From positions 310,001 to 374,000 of the forward strand of contig NZ_JAAOYV010000001.1 of assembly GCF_011759585.1 (NCBI RefSeq): DNA of 64,000 nucleotides, in the 5' to 3' direction. The notes under the pieces were generated by a model, which made no database searches, was not told where the DNA came from, and saw only the letters and a program-made list of their open reading frames with translations. Shown here one piece after another: positions 31,507 through 42,805 of this stretch. Numbering within the stretch: the stretch's first letter is position 1; each line of letters begins with the position of its first letter. Source of the stretch: Frigoribacterium endophyticum (GTDB lineage Bacteria; Actinomycetota; Actinomycetes; Actinomycetales; Microbacteriaceae). Position numbers and translations under genes: made by a program.

Positions 31507-32467
31507 CGTCACCACGACCACCCCCACCACGACCACCCCTGCCGCCGGCCCGCTGCCGGTCAGCGGCGCGCCCGTCTCGCTCGAGCACGGCGCGTACAGG
31601 GCCGAGCTCGCGGCCGTCGGCGCGACCCTCCGCAGCCTCACGCACGACGGCCGCGACCTGGTCGTCCCGTTCGCGGCCGACGTGGTCCGCCCGCTCTACC
31701 GCGGGGCGCTGCTCGCGCCGTGGCCGAACCGCATCGTCGACGGCGCCTACGACGAGGCGGGCGAGACCCTGCAGCTGCCGCTCAACGAGGTCGAGCGGGG
31801 GCACGCCCTGCACGGGCTGGTCGGCTGGTCCGAGTGGCGCGTGGAGTCGAGCGAGCGGCACCGCGCCTCCCTCGTGACGGAGCTCGCCCCGAGCGACGGC
31901 TACCCCTGGCGGCTGGCGCTCCGTGCGACCTACGAGCTCGGCGACGCCGGCCTCACCACGACCGTCGAGGCCACCAACGTCGGCGTCGGCGAGGCGCCCT
32001 ACGGCGTCGCGCCGCACCCGTACCTCGTCGCCGGCGAGGGCCGGGTCGACGACTGGGCCCTGACCCTGCCGGCCGACAGCTACCTCGAGGTGACCGACGA
32101 CCGCCTCGTGCCGACCGGCGTGCACGGGGTGACCGAGCGCGAGGGCTTCGACTTCCGCGAGGGGCGCGTCGTCGGCGAGACCTTCGTCGACCACGCCTTC
32201 ACCGAGCTCGCCCGCACCGGCGAGGGCCAGGTCGCGACGGCACGGCTGACGGCGGCCGACGGCCGGGGCGTCGAGATGACCTGGGGCCCCGAGCTGCCCT
32301 GGGTGCAGGTGCACACGGCCGACCGCCCGGAGCGTGAGAACGACCGCGTCGGCCTCGCCGTCGAGCCGATGACCTGCCCGCCCGACGCCTTCACGAGCGG
32401 CATCGACCTGGTGCGCCTCGCTCCGGGCGAGAGCCACGTCGCGAGCTGGACGATCACGGCGATCTGA
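31499..32467 (+). CDS. Aldose 1-epimerase family protein
   Basis: Interconverts alpha and beta anomers of aldoses (mutarotase), 322 residues. Seen: a Thr-rich N-terminus of about 20 residues; APWPNRI with the substrate Arg; HALHGLVGW with the first His; APHPYL with the catalytic-acid His; and VEPMTCPPDAF with the catalytic-base Glu. GTG start has GGAGGAC 5-6 nt upstream and overlaps aldO by 8 nt, so the two are coupled: the oxidase releases an open-chain or single-anomer aldose that the epimerase would equilibrate for isomerase and kinase entry. Confidence 0.88.
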   Translation: MPDVTTTTPTTTTPAAGPLPVSGAPVSLEHGAYRAELAAVGATLRSLTHDGRDLVVPFAADVVRPLYRGALLAPWPNRIVDGAYDEAGETLQLPLNEVERGHALHGLVGWSEWRVESSERHRASLVTELAPSDGYPWRLALRATYELGDAGLTTTVEATNVGVGEAPYGVAPHPYLVAGEGRVDDWALTLPADSYLEVTDDRLVPTGVHGVTEREGFDFREGRVVGETFVDHAFTELARTGEGQVATARLTAADGRGVEMTWGPELPWVQVHTADRPERENDRVGLAVEPMTCPPDAFTSGIDLVRLAPGESHVASWTITAI

Positions 32468-32515
32468 CGCTGACGGCTCGGGCGCCCGGGCCGCCGGGTG
32501 CCTGCGCCCGCCGCC

Positions 32516-32854
32516 CTACGCGCTGAGCGCCTCGTGGCCGAGCGGCTCCGACTGCCAGGTGACCGCCGACACCGTCCCGGTCGACAGCCGCAGCAGGGCG
32601 GCCTCGAGCGCGCGGCGGGTGCGGCGCCCGGCCAGCTCGTCGCGCACCACGACGTCGAAGCGCAGCAGATCGGGCAGCTCCGTGAGCAGCACCGTGCCGG
32701 CGTCGGCGAGCTGCACGAGGTACTGCCCCTCGTCGACGCGGGCGGCCGCGTGCTCGGCCAGCAGGCGGCGTGACAGCCAGAACAGGCCGGCGCTGTCGTG
32801 CGCGGTGTGGACGGTGGCGGTCACGGCGAGCATGCAGTCATGGTGCCTCGTCAT
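32516..32854 (-). CDS. Small unknown protein
   Basis: About 112 residues; alternative ATG at 32833 gives 105. Not recognised. Seen: MLAVTATVHTAHDSAGLFWLSRRLL start, an acidic middle and DVVVRDELAGRRTRRALEAALLRL. The frame extends further upstream, but that part overlaps the promoter and operator of the ABC transporter operon. Converges on the epimerase gene 48 bp away. Start and reality are uncertain. Confidence 0.45.
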   Translation of the reverse strand: MTRHHDCMLAVTATVHTAHDSAGLFWLSRRLLAEHAAARVDEGQYLVQLADAGTVLLTELPDLLRFDVVVRDELAGRRTRRALEAALLRLSTGTVSAVTWQSEPLGHEALSA

Positions 32855-32915
32855 CCGCTCAGGCCCGTGAACGCCGTGTTGCGAACGTGTGAACCATGCC
32901 GGATGCGCGGACGAC

Positions 32916-32974
32916 TTGACATCGGACGGATGCTCATTCAGTATTGCCCCGAACCACCCGATGTGAGCGCTCAC
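32916..32974 (+). promoter_or_regulatory. Promoter and operator of the sugar ABC transporter operon
   Basis: -35 TTGACA (32916-32921), 17-nt spacer, -10 CAGTAT (32939-32944), and operator GTGAGCGCTCAC at 32963-32974 about 12-20 bp past the expected start of transcription, flanked by ATG/CAT that extend the dyad. The leader to the first transporter gene is about 460 nt. Confidence 0.68.
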
Positions 32975-33034
32975 ATGACAGTGATCGAGCACGACGGTTC
33001 ACTCCGAGACACGTTCTCTGACGAAGAGGTCACC

Positions 33035-33187
33035 GTGAACACCAGCACCCCCGACGGCTCGCGCGCCACCCCCGCGTCGACCGTCCGCCCCCGCCGCTCG
33101 CCGGCGGCGACCGCGCCCGACGCGCCCGCGTCGCCGACCCGCGGCGCGGCTCGCCGCGCCCCCGTCACGGCCCTCGACGCCGTCTGA
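33035..33187 (+). CDS. Possible 50-codon leader ORF in the ABC transporter mRNA
   Basis: GTG at 33035 with GAGG 7 nt upstream, ending TGA 33187, inside the long leader of the transporter operon. The peptide is Pro/Ala/Arg/Thr-rich with no recognised motif. It is either a small leader peptide or a chance ORF in GC-rich DNA. The rest of the 32855-33419 gap shows only short repeats of CACCA/GCACCAC type before the transporter gene. Confidence 0.25.
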   Translation: MNTSTPDGSRATPASTVRPRRSPAATAPDAPASPTRGAARRAPVTALDAV

Positions 33188-33419
33188 CCCCCGACCCCCG
33201 ACGGGCGCTCACGCACCCCGTCGGCCCGTCCCCGACGCGGCCCCGCCGCCGACCAGGACGCGCTCCACCGGCCAGCCCGGCACGCCCTCCCGCGTGCCTC
33301 CCCGGCCGTCCGCACCACCGAGCACCACGCACGAGCACCACCCTTCAGCACCACCTCCACAGCATCACCATCCGTCATCGACGACGCCGTCGAGATGACA
33401 CGGACACGAAGGAATCACC

Positions 33420-34553
33420 GTGAAGAACAAGAAGCTCATCGTCGGCATCGTCGCCGCCGGTCTGGCGATCTCCCTGGCCGGCTGCTCCGGCGGAGCGGGC
33501 GGCCGCGGCGGCGACAGCGGCAGCGGCAGCAGCGGCGGGGACAACTCCGGCGCCCTCGTCGGCGTCGCGATGCCGACCAAGGTCTCCGAGCGCTGGATCA
33601 AGGACGGCGACGCCGTCAAGAGCGCCCTCGAGGACAAGGGCTACAAGGTCGACCTCGAGTACGCCGACAACAAGATCCCCCAGCAGGTCCAGCAGGTCAG
33701 CAACATGATCACCAAGGGCGCCAAGGTGCTCATCGTCGCCTCGATCGACGGCGGCTCGCTGAGCGACCAGCTCGACTCGGCCGCCAAGGCCGGCATCAAG
33801 GTCATCTCGTACGACCGCCTCCTCACCGGCAGCGAGAACGTCGACTACTACGTGTCGTTCGACAACTACAAGGTCGGCGTCGACCAGGCCACCAGCCTGC
33901 TCACCGGCCTCGGCCTCGCCGATGCCGACGGCGCGAAGATCGACGGCGCGGCCGCCAAGAACATCGAGGTCTTCGCGGGCAGCCCCGACGACAACAACGC
34001 GACGTTCTTCTTCAACGGCGCGATGGAGACCCTCAAGCCCTACCTCGAGGACGGCTCGCTGACGATCGGCTCCGGCCAGGACCAGTTCACGCAGGCCGCC
34101 ACGCTGCAGTGGGACCCGGCGACCGCCAAGGCCCGCATGCAGAACCTGATCGCCTCGACCTACTCGGGCGGCACGAAGCTCGACGGCGTGCTGTCGCCCT
34201 ACGACGGCATCTCGATCGGCATCATCTCGGCGCTCGAGGGCGCCGGCTACAGCGACTCGGCGCTGCCGATCGTGACCGGCCAGGACGCCGAGGCCGCCTC
34301 GGTCAAGTCGATCATCGCCGGCCAGCAGTACTCGACGATCTACAAGGACACCCGTCAGCTCGCTGACCAGTCCGTCGTGATGGCCGACGACATCCTCAAC
34401 GGCAAGACGCCCGAGACGAACGACGACAAGACGTACGACAACAAGGCGAAGGTCGTCCCGACGTACCTCTTCCAGCCCACCATCGTCACGAAGGACAACT
34501 ACAAGGAAGTCCTCGTCGACAGCGGCTACTACACCGAGGACGACCTCAAGTAG
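33420..34553 (+). CDS. Sugar ABC transporter substrate-binding lipoprotein (ChvE-like)
   Basis: 377 residues. Seen: lipoprotein signal with lipobox LAGC (Cys22), a Gly/Ser linker to about 44, then a type-I periplasmic-binding fold: [24 protein letters not shown] near 48-71, [24 protein letters not shown], and the hinge-return segment near [14 protein letters not shown]. These match ChvE-type multiple-monosaccharide binding proteins rather than AraF/XylF. GTG with AGGAA 6-8 nt upstream. First gene of the transporter operon under operator 32963; regulon context suggests L-arabinose and related sugars as ligands (inference). Confidence 0.9.
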   Translation: MKNKKLIVGIVAAGLAISLAGCSGGAGGRGGDSGSGSSGGDNSGALVGVAMPTKVSERWIKDGDAVKSALEDKGYKVDLEYADNKIPQQVQQVSNMITKGAKVLIVASIDGGSLSDQLDSAAKAGIKVISYDRLLTGSENVDYYVSFDNYKVGVDQATSLLTGLGLADADGAKIDGAAAKNIEVFAGSPDDNNATFFFNGAMETLKPYLEDGSLTIGSGQDQFTQAATLQWDPATAKARMQNLIASTYSGGTKLDGVLSPYDGISIGIISALEGAGYSDSALPIVTGQDAEAASVKSIIAGQQYSTIYKDTRQLADQSVVMADDILNGKTPETNDDKTYDNKAKVVPTYLFQPTIVTKDNYKEVLVDSGYYTEDDLK

Positions 34554-34571
34554 GTCACGCCCCCTCGGGGC

Positions 34572-34607
34572 GGGGGAGGCGCGGCTGACGCCAGCCGCGC
34601 CTCCCCC
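34572..34607 (+). terminator. Intercistronic hairpin after the binding-protein gene
   Basis: A 16-bp perfect stem (34572-34587 with 34592-34607) and 4-nt loop ACGC. It sits between the binding-protein and ATPase genes of one operon, so it probably attenuates read-through or protects the 3' end of the binding-protein mRNA, giving more binding protein than membrane complex. The stem contains GGAGGCGCGG. Confidence 0.8.
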
Positions 34608-34649
34608 CTCCCCGGCCCCCTCAGCACCACCCACACGGAAGAAGGAACA

Positions 34650-36186
<1,537 letters not shown>

Positions 36187-36200
<14 letters not shown>

Positions 36201-37452
36201 CCCCACCCAGGCCACCGAGCCCAAGCCCACCGGAACGGGGAACTCCTCGCCGCGCGGCCAGTCCGGCTCCGGCAACCCGATCACCGGCGCCGTGTCGTAC
36301 CTGGCCGGCCAGCTGCGTCAGATCGGCCTGTTCATCGCGCTGATCGTCATCGTGCTGTTCTTCCAGATCACGACCAACGGCATCACGCTCGCGCCGATCA
36401 ACGTCTCGAACCTGGTCGTCCAGAACAGCTACATCCTGATCCTCGCCATCGGCATGGTGATGGTCATCATCGCCGGCCACATCGACCTCTCGGTCGGCTC
36501 CGTCGTCGCCTTCACCGGCGCCATGGCCGGCGTCATGATCACGCAGTGGGGACTGCCCTGGCCCGTGGCCGCGGTGCTCTGCCTCGTGATCGGCGCCCTG
36601 GTCGGCGCCTGGCAGGGCTTCTGGATCGCCTACTTCGGGATCCCGGCGTTCATCGTCACGCTGGCGGGCATGCTCGCCTTCCGCGGTGCGGCGCAGATCG
36701 CCCTGCAGAACCAGCAGATCTCGCCCTTCCCCCAGGGCTTCCGCAACATCGGCTCCGGCTTCCTCCCGGCGTTCGGCACGACGGGCTACGAGCCGCTCAC
36801 GCTGATCCTCGGCGTGATCGCCTCGGTCGCCCTGATCGGCACGGGCCTCCGCGGCCGAGCCATCCGTCGCAAGTACCAGCTCGAGGACGAGCCCTTCCTG
36901 TGGTTCATCACGAAGATGGTCTTCACGGTCGCCCTCGTCATGTACATCGGCTTCCTCCTCGCCAGCTACTCGGGCACCCCGATCGTGCTGGTCGTGCTCG
37001 CCGTGCTCGTCGTCGTCTACTCGATGGTGATGAAGAACTCGGTCTTCGGCCGCCACGTCTACGCCATCGGCGGCAACCTGCACGCCGCTGAGCTGTCGGG
37101 CGTCAAGACCAAGCGCGTGACGTTCCTGCTGTTCGTCAACATGGGCGTCATCTCGGCCCTCGCCGGCCTGGTCTTCACCGGCCAGCTCAACCTCGCCAGC
37201 CCCAGCGCCGGCAACGGCTTCGAGCTGGACGCCATCGCGGCCGTCTTCATCGGCGGCGCGGCGGTCACGGGCGGCATCGGCACGGTCACCGGCGCCATCG
37301 TCGGCGGCCTGATCATCGGCATCCTGAACAACGGCATGTCGATCCTCGGCGTCGGCACGGAGTACCAGTCGCTCATCAAGGGCCTGGTGCTGCTCGCCGC
37401 GGTCGCGTTCGACGTCTTCAACAAGCGTCGCGCCGCGTCCTCCACCAAGTAG
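36187..37452 (+). CDS. gguB: Sugar ABC transporter permease (GguB/MmsB-like)
   Basis: 421 residues, BPD_transp_2 permease of CUT2 sugar importers. Seen: polar N-terminus of about 35 residues; helices from [16 protein letters not shown]; the coupling region [19 protein letters not shown] near 98-116; a hydrophilic insertion near 215-240 ([11 protein letters not shown]) that marks the longer ChvE-GguAB type of permease; and [28 protein letters not shown] near the end. ATG overlaps the ATPase gene. A 32-bp palindromic terminator follows. Confidence 0.92.
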
Positions 37453-37491
37453 GAGGCGAGACGTCGACCGGTCGGTCGGTCGACGACACGA

Positions 37492-37523
37492 GGAGGCGCG
37501 GGTCGAGCTCGACCCGCGCCTCC
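37492..37523 (+). terminator. 32-bp perfect palindrome terminator
   Basis: Self-complementary sequence beginning GGAGGCGCGGGTCGAG and ending with its reverse complement, 40 bp after the permease stop. It could terminate in both directions. A smaller dyad (TCGACC/GGTCGA around 37463-37482) precedes it. Confidence 0.75.
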
Positions 37524-37593
37524 GGCGTCCCCGCAGGGGGGCGCCTCCCCGCAGCACGGCCGGGCACTCGCCCGGCTCCCGGCCCTCGTTCCC

Positions 37594-37599
37594 TAGGAT
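37594..37599 (+). promoter_or_regulatory. -10 element, leaderless start of the pentose regulator
   Basis: TAGGAT followed by 7 nt and GTG 37607. No Shine-Dalgarno sequence and no copy of the GTGAGCGCTCAC operator here, so the regulator appears not to repress itself through that site. Confidence 0.55.
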
Positions 37600-37606
37600 C
37601 GTCCCC

Positions 37607-38596
37607 GTGCCCACCCTCTTCGACGTCGCCAGGGCTGCCGGCGTCTCGCACCAGACGGTGTCCCGCGTCGTCAACGGCGACCCCACCGTCCGCCCGGTCA
37701 CGAAGGCCAAGGTCGACGCCGCCGTCGAGGCCCTCGGCTACCGGCCGAGCCTCGCCGCCCGGGCTCTCGCCAGCCGCAAGACGCGCTCGATCGGGCTGAT
37801 CAGCACCGGGTTCCCGTTCTACGGGCCGTCCAGCACGATGCACGGCTTCAACGGCGCCGCGCGGCGCGCCGGCTACCAGGTGTCGATGGCGACGCTCGAC
37901 AGCGACGACGCCGACGGGGTCCGCCAGGCGGTCGACGCGCTCGTGGGCCAGGCCGTCGCCGCGGTGGTGCTGATCGCCCCCGACGCGGAGGCGCTCGACG
38001 TGCTGCGCTCGGCCGACGTGACGGTGCCGCTCGTCACGGCGGACAGCGTCGCCGACGACGGCCACCACCCGGTCTCCATCGACCAGGCGGCCGGCGCCGA
38101 GCGGGCGGTCGAGCACCTCGCGTCGCTCGGCCACCGGGCGGTGGCCCACGTCGCCGGCCCCGACGCCTGGATGGACGGCCGCGACCGCGAGCGCGGCTGG
38201 CGCGACGCCTGCGCGCGGCTCGGCCTCGACGCGTCGGTGCTGCTCCGCGGCGACTGGACCCCCGCCTCCGGCCACGCCCTGGGGCGGGAGCTCGCCGGGC
38301 GCGACGACGTCACGGCGGTGTTCTGCGCCAACGACCAGATGGCGCTCGGCGTCGTGCACGCGCTCACCGAGGCCGGCGTCCGCGTGCCCGGCGACGTGAG
38401 CATCGTCGGGTTCGACGACATCCCCGAGGCGGAGCACTTCCTCCCGCCGCTGACCACCGTCCGCCAGGACTTCGAGGCCCTCGGCCGCCGCATCATGGAC
38501 ACGGTCGAGGCCGTGCTCGGCGGCGACGAGACGCCCGTCGCCCCGATGGCCCCCGAGCTCGTCGTGCGGCTCTCGACCGCGCCTCCCCGGCACTAG
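37607..38596 (+). CDS. LacI-family repressor, probable L-arabinose regulator
   Basis: 329 residues. Seen: HTH TLFDVARAAGVSHQTVSRVV at 3-22, hinge helix near SLAARALASRKT at 47-58, then effector domain through GFDDIPEAEHFLPPLTTVRQDF near 265-286. Sits between the sugar ABC transporter and araBDA, whose promoters carry GTGAGCGCTCAC, a CG-centred palindrome of the LacI class; it is therefore the obvious candidate for binding those sites. Effector likely L-arabinose or a pathway intermediate (inference). Leaderless GTG start. Confidence 0.88.
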   Translation: MPTLFDVARAAGVSHQTVSRVVNGDPTVRPVTKAKVDAAVEALGYRPSLAARALASRKTRSIGLISTGFPFYGPSSTMHGFNGAARRAGYQVSMATLDSDDADGVRQAVDALVGQAVAAVVLIAPDAEALDVLRSADVTVPLVTADSVADDGHHPVSIDQAAGAERAVEHLASLGHRAVAHVAGPDAWMDGRDRERGWRDACARLGLDASVLLRGDWTPASGHALGRELAGRDDVTAVFCANDQMALGVVHALTEAGVRVPGDVSIVGFDDIPEAEHFLPPLTTVRQDFEALGRRIMDTVEAVLGGDETPVAPMAPELVVRLSTAPPRH

Positions 38597-38626
38597 CCGA
38601 CCCGCGCCTCCGACCCGGGGGCGCGA

Positions 38627-38668
38627 TTGCACGCGTGAGCGCTCACGTGGCACAATGTGAGCGCTCAC
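38627..38668 (+). promoter_or_regulatory. araB promoter with two operators
   Basis: -35 TTGCAC (38627-38632), 18-nt spacer holding operator GTGAGCGCTCAC (38635-38646), -10 CACAAT (38651-38656), and a second identical operator at 38657-38668 on the start of transcription. Centre-to-centre spacing is 22 bp, two helical turns, so two dimers could bind one face of the DNA. Confidence 0.82.
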
Positions 38669-38694
38669 TTTCACCACCATGACAAGGATGTTCC

Positions 38695-40452
38695 ATGGCA
38701 GCGACCCCTGACCACGCCGACTCCCACGTCGTCGGCGTCGACTTCGGCACCCTGAGCGGACGGGCCGTCGTCGTACGGGTCTCCGACGGCGCCGAGCTCG
38801 GCAGCGCGACGTTCGAGTACCCCCACGCGGTCGTCGACCGCACCCTGCCCGGCACCGGCGAGCGCCTGCCTGCCGAGTGGGCCCTGCAGGTGCCGAGCGA
38901 CTACGTCGACGTGCTGAGGAACGCCGTCCCGGAGGCCCTCGCCGCCTCGGGCGTCGACCCGGCCAGCGTCGTCGGCATCGGCACCGACTTCACCGCCTGC
39001 ACGATGGTGCCGACCACCGCCGACGGCACCCCGCTCAACGAGCTGCCCGAGTTCGCCGGCCGCCCGCACGCCTACGTCAAGCTGTGGCGCCACCACGCCG
39101 CGCAGGGCCAGGCCGACCGCATCAACGAGCTCGCCCGCGAGCGCGGCGAGTCGTGGCTGCCCCGCTACGGCGGGCTCATCTCGAGCGAGTGGGAGTTCGC
39201 CAAGGGCCTCCAGCTGCTCGAGGAGGACCCGGAGGTCTACGCCGCGACCGAGCACTGGGTGGAGGCCGCCGACTGGATCATCTGGCAGCTCAGCGGGCGC
39301 TACGTCCGCAACGCCTGCACCGCCGGCTACAAGGGCATCCTGCAGGACGGCGAGTACCCGAGCCGCGAGTTCCTCGCCGCGCTGAACCCCGGCTTCGCCG
39401 ACTTCGCCGAGTCGAAGGTCGCCCACGAGATCGGGGCGCTCGGCTCCGCGGCCGGCACGCTGACGGCCGAGGCCGCCGGCTGGACGGGCCTGCCCGAGGG
39501 CATCGCCGTCGCGGTCGGCAACGTCGACGCGCACGTCACGGCCCCCGCCGCCAAGGCGACGCAGCCCGGCCAGATGGTCGCCATCATGGGCACGAGCACC
39601 TGCCACGTCATGAACGGCTCCGAGCTCGCCGAGGTCCCCGGCATGTGCGGCGTCGTCGACGGCGGCATCACCGAGGGCTTCTACGGCTACGAGGCCGGCC
39701 AGTCGGGCGTGGGCGACATCTTCGCCTGGTACGTCCGCAACCAGGTGCCGCAGTCGGCCGTCGACGCGGCCGAGGCCGCCGGCAAGAGCGTGCACCAGCA
39801 CCTCACCGACCTCGCCTACGAGCAGCCCGTCGGGGCGCACGGCCTCGTCGCCCTCGACTGGCACAGCGGCAACCGCTCGGTGCTCGTCGACCACGAGCTC
39901 TCCGGCGTCATCGTCGGCCAGACGCTCAGCACCACGCCGGAGGAGGGCTACCGCGCCCTGCTCGAGGCCACGGCCTACGGCACCCGTCGCATCGTCGAGG
40001 CGTTCAACGACTCCGGCGTGCCCGTCACCGAGTTCATCGCCGCGGGCGGCCTGCTGAAGAACCGCCACCTGATGCAGACCTACAGCGACGTGCTCCGCCT
40101 GCCGATCTCGACCATCCGCAGCGAGCAGGGCCCCGCGCTCGGCTCGGCCATCCACGCCGCCGTCGCGGCCGGGGCCTACCCCGACACGCGCGTCGCCGGC
40201 GAGGCCATGGGCAGCGTCGACCGGGCCACCTACACGCCCGACCCCGACGCGGCCGACGCGTACGACGCGCTGTACGCCGAGTACCTGCTGCTGCACGACT
40301 GGTTCGGGCGCGGCGGCAACGACGTGATGCACCGCCTGAAGGCGATCCGCCGCGACGCGCTCGGCTCGGGGCGGGCGGCGACCGACGCCGTCGACCCGAC
40401 CCGCGCCTCCGGCGAGTCCGAGGCCCCGGCCGTCGAGGGGGCGAGCGCATGA
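38695..40452 (+). CDS. araB: L-ribulokinase
   Basis: FGGY-family kinase phosphorylating L-ribulose to L-ribulose 5-phosphate; 585 residues (E. coli AraB 566). Seen: [16 protein letters not shown] near 11-26, the N-terminal phosphate loop; [27 protein letters not shown] near 298; and [19 protein letters not shown] then [18 protein letters not shown], the FGGY C-terminal signature. ATG with AAGGA 7 nt upstream. Its stop overlaps araD by 4 nt (ATGA). The final ~30 residues are Ala-rich and contain GACCCGCGCCTCC (40398-40410), a motif shared with terminators here. Confidence 0.93.
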   Translation: MAATPDHADSHVVGVDFGTLSGRAVVVRVSDGAELGSATFEYPHAVVDRTLPGTGERLPAEWALQVPSDYVDVLRNAVPEALAASGVDPASVVGIGTDFTACTMVPTTADGTPLNELPEFAGRPHAYVKLWRHHAAQGQADRINELARERGESWLPRYGGLISSEWEFAKGLQLLEEDPEVYAATEHWVEAADWIIWQLSGRYVRNACTAGYKGILQDGEYPSREFLAALNPGFADFAESKVAHEIGALGSAAGTLTAEAAGWTGLPEGIAVAVGNVDAHVTAPAAKATQPGQMVAIMGTSTCHVMNGSELAEVPGMCGVVDGGITEGFYGYEAGQSGVGDIFAWYVRNQVPQSAVDAAEAAGKSVHQHLTDLAYEQPVGAHGLVALDWHSGNRSVLVDHELSGVIVGQTLSTTPEEGYRALLEATAYGTRRIVEAFNDSGVPVTEFIAAGGLLKNRHLMQTYSDVLRLPISTIRSEQGPALGSAIHAAVAAGAYPDTRVAGEAMGSVDRATYTPDPDAADAYDALYAEYLLLHDWFGRGGNDVMHRLKAIRRDALGSGRAATDAVDPTRASGESEAPAVEGASA

Positions 40453-41159
40453 CCTTCATCGACCGCGCCACCGAGTCGGCCATCGACGAGACCCGCCGGG
40501 CCGTCTGCGACCTGCACGCCGAGCTGACCCGCTACGGCCTCGTCGTCTGGACGGGCGGCAACGTGTCGCAGCGCGTGCCCGGCACGAACCTCTTCGTCAT
40601 CAAGCCGAGCGGGGTCGACTACGACGACCTCACGCCCGAGAACCAGATCCTCTGCCACCTCGACGGCACCGTCGTCGCCGGCAGCCCGGGCAGCGACCGC
40701 AGCCCGTCGAGCGACACCGCGGCGCACGCCTACGTGTACCGCCACATGCCGAAGGTCGGGGGAGTGGTGCACACGCACTCCACCTACGCCACGGCCTGGG
40801 CGGCGCGCGGCGAGGCGATCCCGTGCGTCATCACGGCGATGGCCGACGAGTTCGGCGGCGAGATCCCGATCGGGCCGTTCGCGATCATCGGCGACGAGTC
40901 GATCGGCGAGGGCATCGTGCAGACGCTCGAGGGTCACCGCAGCCGGGCGGTGCTGATGCAGAACCACGGCGTCTTCACCATCGGCAAGGACGCCCGCGAC
41001 GCCGTCAAGGCCGCCGTCATGACGGAGGACGTCGCCCGCACCGTCCACCTCTCGCGCCAGCTCGGCGCACCCCTGCCCATCCCGGCCGAGAGCATCGACG
41101 CTCTCTTCGACCGGTACCAGAACGTCTACGGCCAGAAGCCCTCAGGAGCCTTGTCATGA
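40449..41159 (+). CDS. araD: L-ribulose-5-phosphate 4-epimerase
   Basis: Zn-dependent class II aldolase-fold enzyme converting L-ribulose 5-phosphate to D-xylulose 5-phosphate; 236 residues. Seen: WTGGNVSQR near 33-41; [10 protein letters not shown] near 53-62; [11 protein letters not shown] near 101-111 (zinc His ligands); and QNHGVFTIG near 173-181 (third ligand His). ATG 40449 overlaps the araB stop, and its own stop overlaps the araA start, so translation of the three genes is coupled. Confidence 0.93.
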   Translation: MTFIDRATESAIDETRRAVCDLHAELTRYGLVVWTGGNVSQRVPGTNLFVIKPSGVDYDDLTPENQILCHLDGTVVAGSPGSDRSPSSDTAAHAYVYRHMPKVGGVVHTHSTYATAWAARGEAIPCVITAMADEFGGEIPIGPFAIIGDESIGEGIVQTLEGHRSRAVLMQNHGVFTIGKDARDAVKAAVMTEDVARTVHLSRQLGAPLPIPAESIDALFDRYQNVYGQKPSGALS

Positions 41160-42697
41160 GCACCACCCCCACCCCGAACACCGTCGCCCCCGTCGCCTTC
41201 CTCGCCTCGAAGCAGGTCTGGTTCCTCACCGGCAGCCAGGGCCTCTACGGCGAAGACACGCTCCGCCAGGTCGCCGAGCAGTCGAGGGCCATCGCCGACG
41301 AGCTCGCAGCCGCCTCCGACGTGCCCGTCGAGCTGGTCTGGAAGCCCGTGCTCACCGACGCCGAGTCGATCAAGCGCACGATGCTCGAGGCCAACCTCGA
41401 CGACAGCGTCATCGGCGTCACCACCTGGATGCACACGTTCAGCCCGGCCAAGATGTGGATCGGCGGTCTCGACGCCCTCCGCAAGCCGCTGCTGCACCTC
41501 CACACGCAGGCGAACGTCGAGCTGCCCTGGGGCGAGATCGACTTCGACTTCATGAACCTCAACCAGGCCGCGCACGGCGACCGCGAGTTCGGCTACGTTC
41601 AGACCCGCCTCGGCGTCGCCCGCAAGACCGTGGTCGGCCACGTCAGCGACCCCCGCGTGCAGCGCCAGGTGGGCACGTGGATGCGCGCCGCGGCCGGGGC
41701 CGCCGCGATGCGCTCGCTCAAGCTGGCGCGCTTCGGCGACAACATGCGCTTCGTCGCCGTCACCGAGGGCGACAAGACCGAGGCCGAGCTGGCGTTCGGC
41801 GTGCAGGTCAACACCTGGGGCGTCAACGAGCTGGCCGAGGCCGTCGCGGCCGCCCCGGAGCAGGCCGTCGACGACCTCGTCGCCCTGTACGAGCGCGACT
41901 ACGACGTCGCCCCCGAGCTGCGCGCCGACGGTGCCCGCCACCAGTCGCTGCGCGACGGCGCCGCGATCGAGCTCGGGCTCCGCTCCTTCCTCGAGGCCGG
42001 CGGCTTCAGCGCCTTCACGACCAACTTCGAGGACCTCGGCGCGCTGAAGCAGCTGCCCGGCCTCGCGGTGCAGCGCCTCATGGCCGAGGGCTACGGCTTC
42101 GGCGCCGAGGGCGACTGGAAGACCGCGGTGCTCGTGCGCGCCGCCGCCGTGATGGGCGCCGGCCTGCCGGGCGGCGCCTCCCTCATGGAGGACTACACGT
42201 ACCACCTCGTGCCCGGCGCCGAGAAGATCCTCGGCGCCCACATGCTCGAGGTGAGCCCGACGCTCACCGCGGGCCGCGCCTCCCTCGAGGTGCACGAGCT
42301 CGGCATCGGCGGCAAGGACGACCCGGTGCGCCTGGTCTTCACGGCCGACCCGGGCGAGGCCGTCGTCGTCGCCATGAGCGACGTCCGCGACCGGTTCCGC
42401 CTGACGGTCAACGTGGTCGACGTGGTCGCCCCCGACGCCGACCTGCCGAACCTGCCCGTCGGCCGCGCCGTGTGGGAGCCCCGCCCGTCGTTCGCCGTGT
42501 CGGCCGAGGCCTGGCTGACCGCCGGCGCCGCCCACCACACGGTGATGTCGACGGCCGTCGGCCTGGAGGCGTTCGAGGACCTCGCGCGCATCCTCGAGAC
42601 CGAGCTGCTGATCATCGACGAGCACACCACGATGCGCGAGTTCAGCCGCGAGGTGCGCTGGAACGCCGCGTACCACCGTCTGGCGCGCGGGCTCTAG
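41156..42697 (+). CDS. araA: L-arabinose isomerase
   Basis: Mn-dependent isomerase, L-arabinose to L-ribulose; 513 residues (E. coli 500). Seen: [15 protein letters not shown] near 21-35; [14 protein letters not shown] near 88-101; [11 protein letters not shown] near 116-126; and the metal-site region [28 protein letters not shown] near 309-324 and the late [12 protein letters not shown] overlaps araD and has AGGAG 8 nt upstream. Last gene of the ara operon; a terminator follows 13 bp after the stop. Confidence 0.95.
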   Translation: MSTTPTPNTVAPVAFLASKQVWFLTGSQGLYGEDTLRQVAEQSRAIADELAAASDVPVELVWKPVLTDAESIKRTMLEANLDDSVIGVTTWMHTFSPAKMWIGGLDALRKPLLHLHTQANVELPWGEIDFDFMNLNQAAHGDREFGYVQTRLGVARKTVVGHVSDPRVQRQVGTWMRAAAGAAAMRSLKLARFGDNMRFVAVTEGDKTEAELAFGVQVNTWGVNELAEAVAAAPEQAVDDLVALYERDYDVAPELRADGARHQSLRDGAAIELGLRSFLEAGGFSAFTTNFEDLGALKQLPGLAVQRLMAEGYGFGAEGDWKTAVLVRAAAVMGAGLPGGASLMEDYTYHLVPGAEKILGAHMLEVSPTLTAGRASLEVHELGIGGKDDPVRLVFTADPGEAVVVAMSDVRDRFRLTVNVVDVVAPDADLPNLPVGRAVWEPRPSFAVSAEAWLTAGAAHHTVMSTAVGLEAFEDLARILETELLIIDEHTTMREFSREVRWNAAYHRLARGL

Positions 42698-42710
42698 GCG
42701 CCCCCTGGCC

Positions 42711-42753
42711 GGAGGCGGTCCGCACCTCCCTGAACGGGGTGCGGGCCGCCTCC
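42711..42753 (+). terminator. Terminator of the araBDA operon
   Basis: GGAGGCGGTCCGCAC (42711-42725) pairs with 42739-42753 with one G-U pair. A nearly identical hairpin ends the subtilase gene at 49945. Confidence 0.8.
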
Positions 42754-42805
42754 TCTGCGTCCGGGCGTCGGGAACACGACCCGCGCCTCCGTGGTTGGGC
42801 CCACC

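Noticed and set aside
25891-31641. A 1900-codon open frame on the minus strand
   Set aside because: It crosses several well-supported plus-strand genes, the promoter of aldO and intergenic repeats, and its translation is compositionally biased without domains.
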